Shown piece by piece: positions 17,984 through 27,342 of a DNA stretch of 43,895 bases. The position numbers and the translations under genes are program-made. Numbering within the stretch: position 1 is the stretch's first letter; each line of letters begins with the position of its first letter. The notes under the pieces were generated by a model. That model had not been told where the DNA came from. It searched no databases and was given only the letters and a program-made list of their open reading frames with translations. Location: positions 1-43,895 of the forward strand of contig QHZN01000016.1 in NCBI GenBank assembly GCA_003225365.1, in the 5' to 3' direction. This stretch comes from Acidobacteriota bacterium (GTDB lineage Bacteria > Acidobacteriota > Terriglobia > UBA7540).

Positions 17984-18970
17984 TCAACCGGTTTTCAAAG
18001 GTTCGGGTGGGATCGGACCGGGCGGGTTTGGCACGCCGGAACTACCGGAATCCCCTTTCAGGATTTTCATGAACGACTCTTCCAAAGTAACCTTCTTCAG
18101 AGAGCATTCGACCAGCCGGGCGCCGGTGTCCCGCGCAAATTGCATGAAATCGTGAAGGCGCTCGGCAGGGATCGTCCCCCACACGACTTCCCCGCGGCGC
18201 TCGGCGTGGAGCAGGTATTCGGGTGTGCTGCCGTTCGGTTCGAAGGTCACTTGATAGAGGGCCTGTTCGCTTCGGAGGAGGTGCTCCAGGCTGTCTTCAG
18301 CGATGACGCGGCCTCGCTCGATGATGGCGACGCGCGTGGCCAGCATTTCCACTTCGGAGAGAACGTGCGTGTTCATAATCACGGTCAAGCCGCGGCCGTG
18401 GAGCTCCCGCAGGACGTCGCGAACGGTTACGACCACAATGGGGTCGAGGCCCCGTGTCGGCTCGTCGAGAAAGAGCACGCGCACATCATGAATCAGGCAC
18501 TGAGCAATCCCGAGCTTCTGCTTCATGCCCTTCGAACACTTTGAGAGCCGCAAGTCGCGGAAGGGTCCCAATCCCAGGCGGTCGAGAGCGGAAGAGATTT
18601 CCGCGTCCGCGACACGGCGGCCGTACAACGATCCGTAATAGCGGAGCGCCTCACCTACCGTCATGTAGAGATGGTAGTGAGGCTCCTCGGGAAGGTAGGC
18701 GACCCCACGATAGATCGCCGATCCCAATTCCGGTGCGCCGCCCATCAGCCGCACCCGGCCGGATGTCGGCCGGAGCAGGCCCAGGAAGGCATACATGGCC
18801 GTGGATTTGCCCGCGCCGTTCTGGCCCACAAGGGCGAAGAATTCGCCTTCGCGCACTTCCAGGTTCATGCCGTCGAGGGCGCGAATCCTCGTCGCGGGGG
18901 TGCCGATCAGTCCTCGGCGGAAGTGCACGTGTAAGTTTTCAGCGGCAATGACGGGCTGGGCGGTTTCCAT
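17984..18970 (-). CDS. ABC-2 type transporter ATP-binding protein
   Basis: This 328-residue ATPase drives the small permease encoded next to it. Walker A is VGQNGAGKST, the Q-loop region is VAYLPEEPHYH, the signature is LSKCSKGMKQKLG, Walker B is VLFLDEPTRGLDP and the switch His is in MNTHVLSEVE. The start is taken as METAQP at 18970, since the 13 upstream codons of the longer frame look non-coding. After the ATPase core a C-terminal extension of about 100 residues (ALYQVTFEP, VVWGTIPAERLHDFM, LKKVTLEESFMKIL) matches the accessory domain common in CcmA/NatA-like exporters. The gene follows the TlpA-like gene by 58 bases on the same strand, which suggests a shared transcript. The variant Cys in the signature is unusual but harmless. 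Confidence 0.9.
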   Translation of the reverse strand: METAQPVIAAENLHVHFRRGLIGTPATRIRALDGMNLEVREGEFFALVGQNGAGKSTAMYAFLGLLRPTSGRVRLMGGAPELGSAIYRGVAYLPEEPHYHLYMTVGEALRYYGSLYGRRVADAEISSALDRLGLGPFRDLRLSKCSKGMKQKLGIAQCLIHDVRVLFLDEPTRGLDPIVVVTVRDVLRELHGRGLTVIMNTHVLSEVEMLATRVAIIERGRVIAEDSLEHLLRSEQALYQVTFEPNGSTPEYLLHAERRGEVVWGTIPAERLHDFMQFARDTGARLVECSLKKVTLEESFMKILKGDSGSSGVPNPPGPIPPEPLKTG

Positions 18971-19028
18971 GACAGCAGTGCGGCAGGGCCGGGCGCCCCG
19001 GTCAGGCAATCAGGGAGTTCGGCGGGCT

Positions 19029-19880
19029 TTACATTCCCGCCATACAATACTTGCGGTCGAGCTCCTTAATGATGTCCGCGTCGGTCTTGTTTTTGAAATT
19101 CCGTTGAGCGAGCTCTGTCTTAATCTTCGCCGCCGTGTGGCACGTGCAGGCCGCGATGAGCTTGTCGCAACCGCAAGGACAATCCATCAACGCGGCGATG
19201 CGGCGGCCGCGGTCGTCCAGAAGGAGCGCCTTGGTCTTGGCCTCGGCTACGACATGAAAGGGCGCACCGACAGCCTCTACCTGCTTCAAATACGCCTCCT
19301 CGGTGATCGACTTACCGGATTCCATGATGCGCCGGTTCGAGGACAAGAACATGTCCAGCGCCACGTCCGCGTTGGCAAGGGCTCCGGAATGGTAGAACTG
19401 GATTCTTCCATCCGCGCCGATCAGGACTGTGGTCGGGAAAGCCGCGACGCCGTACGCTCTTTCCACCTGGCCGGAATCAATAGCCACGGCGTAATGGACG
19501 CCATATTTTTCAAGGAAGTCAGCCACCTGCGACGGCTTCTCGTCGGCATCAACGCCGAGGAGAAGGAACGGGTCATCCTTGTGTTTATCGCTGTAGCGAA
19601 CCAGCTCGGGCATTTCCGCCTGGCAGGGCCCGCACCAGGTGGCGAAGAAGTTGAGAACAATGACTCGCCGGCCGACGTTTTCTGAAAGCTTGATCAAATT
19701 TCCCCCGGTGGTCTTCAGTTCAAATTGCGGCGCCATGCGGCCGACCCAGGATTGGCCGCTCCAAATCGAAGAAACCTGGGCAATGTCATTTTCCGTGGGC
19801 TGCGGTTTGATGAGCCAATGCAGCTCGCCAACGAGGGCGCCCAGCGCCAGGATGGTAATGATCGTGAAACGGCCTTGCAT
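19029..19880 (-). CDS. TlpA-like thioredoxin with C-terminal Cys-rich domain
   Basis: This 283-residue envelope protein has an N-terminal membrane anchor (ITILALGALVGELHWL) and a periplasmic thioredoxin fold. The fold is seen from APQFELKTTGG through VLNFFATWCGPCQAEMPEL (active site WCGPC), LLLGVDADEKP and the cis-Pro loop AAFPTTVLIGADGRI. This is the TlpA/ResA type, which reduces disulfides outside the cytoplasm. The C-terminal 50 residues form a separate domain with MDCPCGCDKLIAACTCHTA, a helix with KTELAQR, and IIKELDRKYC. Its spacing recalls the redox or heme-handling motifs of CcmH-like proteins (inference). GGAGGAAGTC precedes the ATG. It leads the reverse-strand operon with the ABC-2 transporter, so a role in thiol or heme delivery coupled to export is possible. 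Confidence 0.87.
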   Translation of the reverse strand: MQGRFTIITILALGALVGELHWLIKPQPTENDIAQVSSIWSGQSWVGRMAPQFELKTTGGNLIKLSENVGRRVIVLNFFATWCGPCQAEMPELVRYSDKHKDDPFLLLGVDADEKPSQVADFLEKYGVHYAVAIDSGQVERAYGVAAFPTTVLIGADGRIQFYHSGALANADVALDMFLSSNRRIMESGKSITEEAYLKQVEAVGAPFHVVAEAKTKALLLDDRGRRIAALMDCPCGCDKLIAACTCHTAAKIKTELAQRNFKNKTDADIIKELDRKYCMAGM

Positions 19881-20053
19881 GACTTCCTCCGGGCGAGGCT
19901 CGACGGGGCCCAGGGAGGCGCTGGTTTAATTAGGCGCTCGAAGCCTGACCCTTGAGCCATCTTAAGCCATCCAGGGGTGAGGAGCAAACTCGTCCAAGAG
20001 AAACCAGCCGCGTTCTCGAAATGTGCAATCCGTCTCGAAGAGGGCCACGCGGT

Positions 20054-20059
20054 TATAAT
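20054..20059 (+). promoter_or_regulatory. Possible -10 box upstream of lolD
   Basis: A perfect TATAAT sits 19 bases before the chosen lolD ATG at 20079, but no convincing -35 hexamer is found at normal spacing. It would let lolD and clpC be transcribed independently of lolC. Confidence 0.35.
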
Positions 20060-20078
20060 GAGAGGCAGGCCGAGAACG

Positions 20079-20765
20079 ATGCTGAGAGCCGAAAATCTCG
20101 CCAAGGTTTTTCATTCGGGCGCTGAAGAAGTAGTCGTGTTCGAGGGCTTGAACTTTGAAATCCCGGAAGGGGCGCTTGTGGCGCTAGTGGGGGAGTCGGG
20201 CGCGGGCAAGACGACGCTGTTGCACCTGCTAGCGGCGCTGGACACTCCGACGCGGGGTGAGGTATACTTTGATGGCCGACGGTTGAGCGGCTTTTCGAAG
20301 GACCAGCAAGCTGCTTACCGGAACCGGCACGTGGGGTTTGTCTGGCAAACGCACTACTTGCTGCCGGAATTCACCGCCGCGGAAAACGTCCTGATGCCCG
20401 AACTAGTGGGCGGCGAGAACTACGACAGGGCGCGGCGGCGGGCGGTCGATTTGCTGGCGGAAGTTGGCCTGGAAGGCCGGGGCGACCGGCGGGCGGGCGA
20501 GCTTTCCGGCGGCGAACAACAGCGCGTGGCGCTGGCCCGGGCGCTGGCGAACCGGCCCTCGCTGCTCATGGCGGACGAGCCGACGGGGAATCTCGACGCG
20601 CGCAACGCCGAACGCGTGATGGAATTGATCGAGCGATTGCATCGAACGCACGGTTTGACCTCGGTCGTGGCGACCCACAACCAGGAACTGGCCCGCCGCT
20701 CCGAGCGTTGTTTTCGTCTGGCGGAAGGCAAGCTCATCGAGAGTGTAGTTCCACGAGTTCCATGA
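20079..20765 (+). CDS. lolD: LolD-type ABC transporter ATP-binding protein
   Basis: This 228-residue ATPase of the LolD/MacB class provides energy for lipoprotein release. Walker A is VGESGAGKTTLLHL, the Q-loop is FVWQTHYLLPEFTAAENV, the signature is ELSGGEQQRVALARAL, Walker B is LLMADEPTGNLD and the switch His is in VVATHNQELA. MLRAENLAKVFHSG at 20079 is chosen as the start; longer in-frame starts at 19977 and 20058 add residues that look unlike the family, and 20058 overlaps the -10-like TATAAT. Its natural partner is the lolC-like permease, which lies on the far side of a three-gene reverse island. The clpC gene follows after 67 bases. Confidence 0.88.
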   Translation: MLRAENLAKVFHSGAEEVVVFEGLNFEIPEGALVALVGESGAGKTTLLHLLAALDTPTRGEVYFDGRRLSGFSKDQQAAYRNRHVGFVWQTHYLLPEFTAAENVLMPELVGGENYDRARRRAVDLLAEVGLEGRGDRRAGELSGGEQQRVALARALANRPSLLMADEPTGNLDARNAERVMELIERLHRTHGLTSVVATHNQELARRSERCFRLAEGKLIESVVPRVP

Positions 20766-20776
20766 CGCCCTCCCCT

Positions 20777-20788
20777 TCCCGATCGGGA
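20777..20788. promoter_or_regulatory. Perfect 12-bp palindrome before clpC
   Basis: TCCCGATCGGGA lies in the 67-base lolD-clpC gap, 45 bases before the clpC start. It is not a CIRCE or CtsR site. It may be an operator or simply a short hairpin. Confidence 0.3.
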
Positions 20789-20832
20789 GACCTTGAGTGA
20801 CGGGGAGAGGCCTGATGAAGAACTGAGGAGCT

Positions 20833-23271
20833 ATGTTCGAGAGATATACGGAGAAGGCCCGGCGCGTCATTTTCTTTGCCCGCTACGAGGCCAGTCAGTT
20901 TGGGAGCCCCTACATCGAAACCGAGCACCTGCTGCTCGGCCTGTTGCGCGAAGACAAACAGCTGACCAACCGTTTCCTCCGTTCTCACGCTTCTATCGAA
21001 TCCATCCGGAAACAGATCGAAGGCCGCACGATGATCCGGGACAAGGTCTCAACCTCGGTGGACCTTCCGCTTAGCCAGGAGTGCAAGCGCGTGCTCGCCT
21101 ACGCGGCCGAAGAGGCCGAGCGGCTTTCGCACAAGCACATCGGAACCGAGCACCTGCTCCTCGGCCTGCTGCGGGAAGAGAAGTCGTTCGCCGCGGAAAT
21201 CCTCCACGAACGGGGCCTGCGGCTCTCGACGCTCCGCGAGGAGCTGACCCGTCTGCAGAGCGAAAAGGTTCCCTCCAACCGCGCCAAGGAAACTTCCCTG
21301 CTGTCGGAATTCAGCCGCGACCTGACGCAGGCGGCGATGGAGAGCCAGCTCGATCCGCTGATCGGGCGCGAGCGCGAGCTTGAACGCGTGGTCCAAATCC
21401 TCTGCCGGCGCACCAAGAACAATCCCGTGCTCATCGGCGACCCGGGCGTGGGCAAAACCGCCATCGTGGAAGGGCTGGCGCAGCGGATCGCCGACGGCGA
21501 CGTGCCGCCCTTCCTCTCCGACAAGCGCATTCTGGCTCTCGACCTCTCGCTCATCGTCGCCGGAACGAAATATCGCGGCCAGTTCGAAGAGCGGCTGAAA
21601 ACCATCATGAAGGAGCTGATGGACGCGCAGAACGCCATCATCTTCATCGACGAGCTTCACACGCTGGTGGGGGCAGGGTCGGCCGAGGGCTCGCTCGACG
21701 CCGCGAATATCCTGAAACCGGCGCTCTCTCGCGGCGAAATTCAGTGCATCGGCGCCACCACGCCCGCCGAATTCCGCAAGTCCATCGAGAGGGACCGCTC
21801 GCTCGAGCGGCGCTTCCAGGCCGTCAAGGTGCCACCGCCGAACGAGCAGGAAGCCATCAAGATACTTTTCGGCATCAAAGACCGCTACGAAAAATTCCAC
21901 GCCGTCACCTACACGGACGACGCTCTGACCGCCGCCGTGTACCATTCGAACCGCTACATCCCGGACCGCTACCTTCCCGACAAGGCCGTGGACCTTATTG
22001 ACGAGGCCGGGGCGCGCGTGAAGCTGCGGCAAAGCTCACTGCCTGAGGAAATGATCGACGTGCAGAAGCGCATCAAGTTCGTGGTGCATCGCATGGAGAA
22101 CGCCATCGCCAACCACGAATTCGAGAAGGCGCGCTTCTATTCCGACGAAGAGCGCAAAGAGCGGGAAAATCTGCACTTGCTGCGTGAGAAGTACAACATC
22201 GACGAAACGGCGATGGGCGTAGTGACCAAGGAAGACATCGAAGAGGTCGTCTCGCGCTGGACGGGCGTGCCGGTGACCGCCATCAAGGAAGAAGAAATGT
22301 CGAAGCTCCTGCGCATCGAAGAGGAGCTGCACAAGCGCGTCATCAGCCAGGACCGCGCCATTTCGGCGCTGGCTCGCGCCATCCGGCGCTCGCGCGCGGG
22401 GCTGAAGGCCCCGGGCCGGCCGGTGGGTTCGTTCCTGTTCCTGGGCCCGACCGGGGTGGGAAAAACCGAGGTGGCGCGCTCGCTCGCGGGTTTCCTGTTG
22501 GGGAGTGAACGGGCGCTTATCCGCTTCGACATGTCCGAGTTCATGGAGAAGCACTCGGTCTCGAAGCTTATCGGGTCGCCGCCGGGCTACGTGGGCTACG
22601 AGGAAGGCGGGCAGATGACCGAGCGCGTTCGGCGCTCCCCGTACTCCGTCATCCTGCTCGATGAAATCGAGAAAGCCCACCCCGACATCTTCAACATCTT
22701 GCTTCAGGTTTTCGAGGACGGCCAGTTGACCGACGGCCTCGGGAACACGGTGGATTTCAAGAACACCATCGTCATCATGACGTCGAATATCGGTGCGCGA
22801 TACCTCGAGCGGCGCTCCAATCTGGGTTTCCAGTCGGCGAGTGAAACGGCGACGGATAAAAAGATCGAAGACCTGGTCATGAGCGAAGTAAAGCGCCTGT
22901 TCAATCCCGAATTCCTGAACCGCCTCGACGAAGTCATTGTTTTCAACGCCCTCACCGACGGCGACCTGCTCCAGATCATCGATTTGCTGGTGGGTTTGAC
23001 CAATCAGAATCTTGCGCAAAAGAATATCTCCATTACCCTCGCCCCGGAGGCCGGCCGCTGGCTGCTCGAGAAGACTTGCACGGACCGCTCCTATGGCGCG
23101 CGGCCGCTGCGGCGCGCTCTGCAAAAATACATCGAGGACCCCTTGTCTGAGGCGCTGATTCAGGGCGAGGTCCAGACGCCCGCGGTCCTGGAAGTCATCG
23201 TCTCCAACGAAGCCCTTTACTACCGCTCCGTCAACGACAAGCTGGTCGGAGCATCACCGCTATCTCATTAA
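20833..23271 (+). CDS. clpC: ATP-dependent Clp protease ATP-binding subunit ClpC
   Basis: This 812-residue AAA+ unfoldase feeds substrates to ClpP. Two Clp-N repeats are seen at about 1-145 ([11 protein letters not shown] occurs twice). The first AAA module has Walker [16 protein letters not shown] and Walker [15 protein letters not shown]. The middle region carries a UVR-like segment ([23 protein letters not shown]), which marks ClpC rather than ClpB. The second AAA module has [30 protein letters not shown] and a ClpP-contact-like segment. It ends with the D2-small domain ([23 protein letters not shown]). GAGGAGCT directly precedes the ATG. It lies between lolD and bamA on the same strand, which suggests a link between protein quality control and envelope assembly. 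No clpP or mcsAB gene is present in the window. Confidence 0.93.
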   Translation: MFERYTEKARRVIFFARYEASQFGSPYIETEHLLLGLLREDKQLTNRFLRSHASIESIRKQIEGRTMIRDKVSTSVDLPLSQECKRVLAYAAEEAERLSHKHIGTEHLLLGLLREEKSFAAEILHERGLRLSTLREELTRLQSEKVPSNRAKETSLLSEFSRDLTQAAMESQLDPLIGRERELERVVQILCRRTKNNPVLIGDPGVGKTAIVEGLAQRIADGDVPPFLSDKRILALDLSLIVAGTKYRGQFEERLKTIMKELMDAQNAIIFIDELHTLVGAGSAEGSLDAANILKPALSRGEIQCIGATTPAEFRKSIERDRSLERRFQAVKVPPPNEQEAIKILFGIKDRYEKFHAVTYTDDALTAAVYHSNRYIPDRYLPDKAVDLIDEAGARVKLRQSSLPEEMIDVQKRIKFVVHRMENAIANHEFEKARFYSDEERKERENLHLLREKYNIDETAMGVVTKEDIEEVVSRWTGVPVTAIKEEEMSKLLRIEEELHKRVISQDRAISALARAIRRSRAGLKAPGRPVGSFLFLGPTGVGKTEVARSLAGFLLGSERALIRFDMSEFMEKHSVSKLIGSPPGYVGYEEGGQMTERVRRSPYSVILLDEIEKAHPDIFNILLQVFEDGQLTDGLGNTVDFKNTIVIMTSNIGARYLERRSNLGFQSASETATDKKIEDLVMSEVKRLFNPEFLNRLDEVIVFNALTDGDLLQIIDLLVGLTNQNLAQKNISITLAPEAGRWLLEKTCTDRSYGARPLRRALQKYIEDPLSEALIQGEVQTPAVLEVIVSNEALYYRSVNDKLVGASPLSH

Positions 23272-23446
23272 AACAAATTGTCCGTATCGGCCCGCCCCTT
23301 GCTCCGACCCACTCCGCCAAATCCTTCGAGGCCTGGATCGTCTTCGCGGTCCCGGCCGGAGCGGAGTTTCGGGCGTGCCATAGCCAACCGCTGGCCTCCG
23401 CGCGGCATCGCAATCTCGTGATGGGATTCAGAGGGTTGGGGGTCGA

Positions 23447-26446
23447 GTGTCTTCGCTGAAAGATGATTTTCGAAGGCGCGTTGTGGCGCCGTGCCGGCCG
23501 GGAATACTCGCCGTCGCCGCATTTTCCGCCCTGTTTTCCGCATGCGGCGCCTTGGCCCAGGAACCCGCTCCGGAAAAAAAGAAGCCCGAGGAAAAGCCTG
23601 CCCCGACGGAGAAGAAAGCCCAGCCTGCCGAACCGCCCCTGAAGCTCGAGAACCCGCCGCCGGCGCAACAGGAAAAACCCAAGAATCCTCCGCCGCCTGG
23701 GCCGCTCAAGCTCGAAAATCCGGAAGTGCCCCCGGCCAAGACCGAGAAACCCAAGGCCGAAACTCCCAACGCCCCTCCGGTTATTGAAGACATCCTTTTC
23801 CGCGGGAACCGGCGCATCCCTGCGTCAACGCTGCGAGCTCGCATGTTCACTCACGTGGGCGACCCTTACGATGAAAACGCCCTGGAGCGCGATTTCATGG
23901 CCCTGTGGAACACCGGATATCTCGACGACATCCGGCTGGAAGTGAACGACAGCGAGAAGGGAAAGATTCTCACCTTCTTCGTCCGGGAAAAGAAACTGGT
24001 GCGCAGCATTGATTACAAAGGGTTGAGCACCGTCGCGCAGTCGGACGTGCTCGACCGCTTCCGCGAACAAAAGGTCAATATGTCGATTCTGTCTCAGTAT
24101 GACCCGGTGGTGGTCAAGCGGGCGGAAGTCGTGCTCGAGGGGATGCTGGCCGAGCACGGACGCCAGTTCGCCACGGTGCGCGCGCGCACTCGGAACATTC
24201 CGCCGAATTCGGTGGCCCTCACTTTCATCGTGGTGGAGGGGCCCAAAGTCGAGGTGGGCCGAATCCGCTTCCGGGGAAACCACGTGTTTTCTTCAGCGCG
24301 CCTGGTGCGCGCCATGAAGCTCTCCCGCCCCACAGGGGCGCCTCCTTGGTTCTACTTGCTCCACAAAACCTACGACAAAGATAAGGTGCAATACGACCTG
24401 GAAAAAGTCCGCGAACTCTACCAGGAACACGGGTATTATTTCGCTCTGCCGAAAGAGCCCGTCGTCAAGATGGTGGACACGAAACGCCGCTGGCCGTTTT
24501 TCTTTTACAGTTGGGGGCGCGGGAAAGCGGTGAACCTCACCATCCCCGTCGAAGAAGGCGAGCAGTACCGGATGGGCAGGCTGCTCATCCGTGGCAACAA
24601 GGTTGTCAAGCAGGAACTGCTCCAGCAGGTCCTCCAACTCAAGGCCGGGGACGTCTTTAACCTCACCAAGGTGCGGAAGGGGATGGAGAACTACACCAAG
24701 GTTTACGGCCAGTTCGGATATATCAACTTCACCGCCAACCCCAACATCGACCCCGACCGCAAGCGCCACCTCATCAACCTGACGCTCGATTTCGACGAGG
24801 ACAAACAGTTTTCTGTCCACCGCATCGAGTTCTCCGGCAACACCAAGACCCGGGACAAAGTGATCCGGCGGCAGTTGCTGCTGGACGAAGGGAATATCTT
24901 CAATACGACTTTCTGGGACTACAGCATTCTGCGCGTCAACCAACTCGGCTTCTTCGACGAGGTCAAGAAAGAGGATTACGAAATCCGCCAGAACCCCAAA
25001 GACAACACGGTGGATATTCTGCTAAAGGTGAAGGAGAAGGGCCGCAACTCCATCGGCTTTCAGGGGGGCATCAGCGGGTACGCGGGAAATTTCATCGGTC
25101 TGAACTACTCCACGAACAATTTCCTGGGGCTCGGCGAAACGCTGAGCATCAACGCCGAATGGGGGACCTTCCAGAAGTCCTACACCTTCGGATTCACCGA
25201 GCCCTATTTCCGGGACAAGCCCGTCACCACCGGATTCACGGTCTTCTACTCGAATTTCAAGTACGACCAGTTGCGGCAGACGGCCTTGTTGACGGGCATC
25301 AACCCCGCCCTGCTGCAAACCTCTCCCTATGCGCAGTTCACTCAAAACTTCCAGCAAAACTCCGCCGGCTTCACGGGGTTTGCAAGCTATCCTCTGCGCC
25401 GCAGCTTCGCCAGCGTGGGACTCACCTACGGCTTGACGATCAGCAGCATTACGGCCTTCAACACGGCCTCGCAGGCATTCTTCCAGGCGCTGAACTTCAG
25501 CGGGCTTAAGGGGCCCAACTCCCTTTCGGGGATCGTGAGCAGCCAGGTTACGCCCACCTATCAATTCAACACCGTGGACAATCCCTATAACCCCCACACC
25601 GGAAAATACATTTCCGCCGGCGTGCAATTCTCCGGGAGCATTCTGGGCGGGAACGTCAACACCATCCGGCCGGTATTTGAATTCAAATACTTCCATCCCA
25701 TCAACAACCGGCGAGACACTGTCGGCTTTCACGTGCTGGCCAGTTCGGTATCCGGGTTTGGTGGCCGAGTGGCGCCGCCTTTCGAGCGGGCGTATATTGG
25801 GGGCGAATATGATATTCGAGGCTTCGACATCCGCTCCGTCAGCCCTATCGCCTTTTATCCCACCATCGGCACGGTCTGCAACCGCGACAACCTTGGAAAC
25901 CCCATCCTCGCCACCGGCTCCAATGGGCAACCCATTCCAGGCAGTTGCGGCTCCTCGACGCAGTTCCCTTACAACACCATTATTTTCCCAGGCGGCGACA
26001 CCTCCATCGTAACCAATACCGAGTACCGCATTCCGATCGTCGGACCTGTTTCGCTTGCCCTATTCGTGGACGCCGGGATGGACTTCGCCTGGCTCGGGAA
26101 CCAGCTCCAGATCCAGCAGGCCGCCCTTAGCAATATCACCAGCCAGTTTCCGGGGTTCCCGACGCCGCAACAAATCCGGCCAATTTCAGGGACCAATTAC
26201 AAGCCGCGGGGCTCTACGGGCATTGAAATTGGCGGACTGATGCCCGTCGTGAACGCCCCCTTGCGGATCTACTACGGCTACAATTTTATGCGGCTCAACA
26301 CGGTCGTAACCCCTCCGCAGAAACTTCCGGACCCTTCGTTGTTCCCGAACCAATTTACCTACGACCAGGTGCTGCCGTTTTTCGGCCCGCTGCGTCTTAG
26401 GGAGCGGAAGGGGTTGGTCAGCTTTACAGTAGGAAGGACTTTCTAG
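23447..26446 (+). CDS. bamA: Outer-membrane protein assembly factor BamA
   Basis: This 999-residue Omp85 protein inserts beta-barrels into the outer membrane. The start is GTG 23447, followed by a signal peptide (GILAVAAFSALFSACGALAQ). About 75 residues of Pro/Lys/Glu-rich linker follow, in which LKLENPPP and LKLENPEVP repeat. POTRA domains start at IEDILFRGNRRIPASTLRARM. Five can be followed: SIDYKGLS, VGRIRFRGNHVFSSARLV, YRMGRLLIRGNKVVKQELL and VHRIEFSGNTKTRDKVIRRQL mark the later ones. The barrel opens with GRNSIGFQGGISGYAGNFIGL and includes the RGFD motif of the substrate exit loop (GGEYDIRGFDIRSVSP). The last residue is Phe in GLVSFTVGRTF, the classic terminal signal. The skp gene follows directly, the usual bamA neighbour. 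Confidence 0.93.
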   Translation: MSSLKDDFRRRVVAPCRPGILAVAAFSALFSACGALAQEPAPEKKKPEEKPAPTEKKAQPAEPPLKLENPPPAQQEKPKNPPPPGPLKLENPEVPPAKTEKPKAETPNAPPVIEDILFRGNRRIPASTLRARMFTHVGDPYDENALERDFMALWNTGYLDDIRLEVNDSEKGKILTFFVREKKLVRSIDYKGLSTVAQSDVLDRFREQKVNMSILSQYDPVVVKRAEVVLEGMLAEHGRQFATVRARTRNIPPNSVALTFIVVEGPKVEVGRIRFRGNHVFSSARLVRAMKLSRPTGAPPWFYLLHKTYDKDKVQYDLEKVRELYQEHGYYFALPKEPVVKMVDTKRRWPFFFYSWGRGKAVNLTIPVEEGEQYRMGRLLIRGNKVVKQELLQQVLQLKAGDVFNLTKVRKGMENYTKVYGQFGYINFTANPNIDPDRKRHLINLTLDFDEDKQFSVHRIEFSGNTKTRDKVIRRQLLLDEGNIFNTTFWDYSILRVNQLGFFDEVKKEDYEIRQNPKDNTVDILLKVKEKGRNSIGFQGGISGYAGNFIGLNYSTNNFLGLGETLSINAEWGTFQKSYTFGFTEPYFRDKPVTTGFTVFYSNFKYDQLRQTALLTGINPALLQTSPYAQFTQNFQQNSAGFTGFASYPLRRSFASVGLTYGLTISSITAFNTASQAFFQALNFSGLKGPNSLSGIVSSQVTPTYQFNTVDNPYNPHTGKYISAGVQFSGSILGGNVNTIRPVFEFKYFHPINNRRDTVGFHVLASSVSGFGGRVAPPFERAYIGGEYDIRGFDIRSVSPIAFYPTIGTVCNRDNLGNPILATGSNGQPIPGSCGSSTQFPYNTIIFPGGDTSIVTNTEYRIPIVGPVSLALFVDAGMDFAWLGNQLQIQQAALSNITSQFPGFPTPQQIRPISGTNYKPRGSTGIEIGGLMPVVNAPLRIYYGYNFMRLNTVVTPPQKLPDPSLFPNQFTYDQVLPFFGPLRLRERKGLVSFTVGRTF

Positions 26447-26508
26447 AAGGGCCGGAATTGGAGTAAAATGGCTTTCGAGTGATGAATCAATACCTTGAAG
26501 GAGCTGGA

Positions 26509-27153
26509 ATGAAAAGTCGTGATCGGGTTCTGACGGTTCTTGCGGGATTCCTTGCGGCCCCGGCCGTGCTGCTTGCTCAAAGCCCTGCCCCGGAGGGCAT
26601 CAAAGTCGGCGTCCTGAACATGAACGTTGCCGTTTCGGAAACGGTCGAAGGCAAGAAAGGCCTGCAAGAAATCCAGACGAAGTATCAGGCGCGGAGCCAG
26701 GATTTGCAAAAGCAGCAGCAGGAGATTCAGTCCCTGAATGACCAATTGCAACGCCAGTCCGCCACGCTGAGCGATGAGGAACGCCTGCGCCTGACCCGCC
26801 AGCTCGACGAAAAACAGAAGATATTCAAGCGGGCGCAGGAGGACTACCAGTCGGACCTCCAGGCAGACGAGCAGGACGCCGTCCGCCGCATCGGGCTAAA
26901 GATGGATCGCATCGTTAAAGATTACGCGCAACAGAATGGCTTCGCGTTAGTCATCGAAGGCGGGCCGCAGATGCCCATTTATTACGCGGCGCCGCAGGTG
27001 GATTTGACGGAAGAGCTTGTCAAGCGGTACGACGCCGCATACCCAGTGGACGCGCCCGCCACAGGCAGCACCAAAACCACTCCACCCGCGAAGACCGCAG
27101 CGCCGACCAAATCCCCAGCGACGAGACCGCCGGCGACCAACCCTAAGCCATAA
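26509..27153 (+). CDS. skp: OmpH/Skp family periplasmic chaperone
   Basis: This periplasmic chaperone of 214 residues binds unfolded outer-membrane proteins on their way to BamA. ATG 26509 has AAGGAG five bases upstream and is preferred to 26479. A signal peptide (VLTVLAGFLAAPAVLLAQ) is followed by IKVGVLNMNVAVSETVEGKKGLQEIQ. Then comes the long charged coiled-coil arm (residues about 60-130, with QQEIQSLNDQLQRQ and LTRQLDEKQKIFKRAQED) and the closing strand FALVIEGGPQMPIYYA. The last 35 residues are a Pro/Thr/Lys tail, an extension that Skp proteins of enterobacteria lack. It lies 62 bases after bamA and is probably co-transcribed with it. Confidence 0.9.
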   Translation: MKSRDRVLTVLAGFLAAPAVLLAQSPAPEGIKVGVLNMNVAVSETVEGKKGLQEIQTKYQARSQDLQKQQQEIQSLNDQLQRQSATLSDEERLRLTRQLDEKQKIFKRAQEDYQSDLQADEQDAVRRIGLKMDRIVKDYAQQNGFALVIEGGPQMPIYYAAPQVDLTEELVKRYDAAYPVDAPATGSTKTTPPAKTAAPTKSPATRPPATNPKP

Positions 27154-27342
27154 CCTCTTCAGGCGCTCGGGTGTATATTACCGGTCGGGCGAAAACTCAA
27201 AACGGAAATTCTGGTTAAGGGGTCGAGCTGGTAACGTCGGATGACCTCGGAGCGCGGAATAGGTGTACGATAGGCTGGTTTTTAGCAACAGAGACATTTG
27301 TGCGGACGGTACAGCCGCAATCTCAGCTAACAGGAGGTCACC

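Noticed and set aside
20766-20832. CIRCE or CtsR operator upstream of clpC
   Set aside because: Neither TTAGCACTC-N9-GAGTGCTAA nor the CtsR heptad repeat is present; only a GC-rich 12-bp palindrome.
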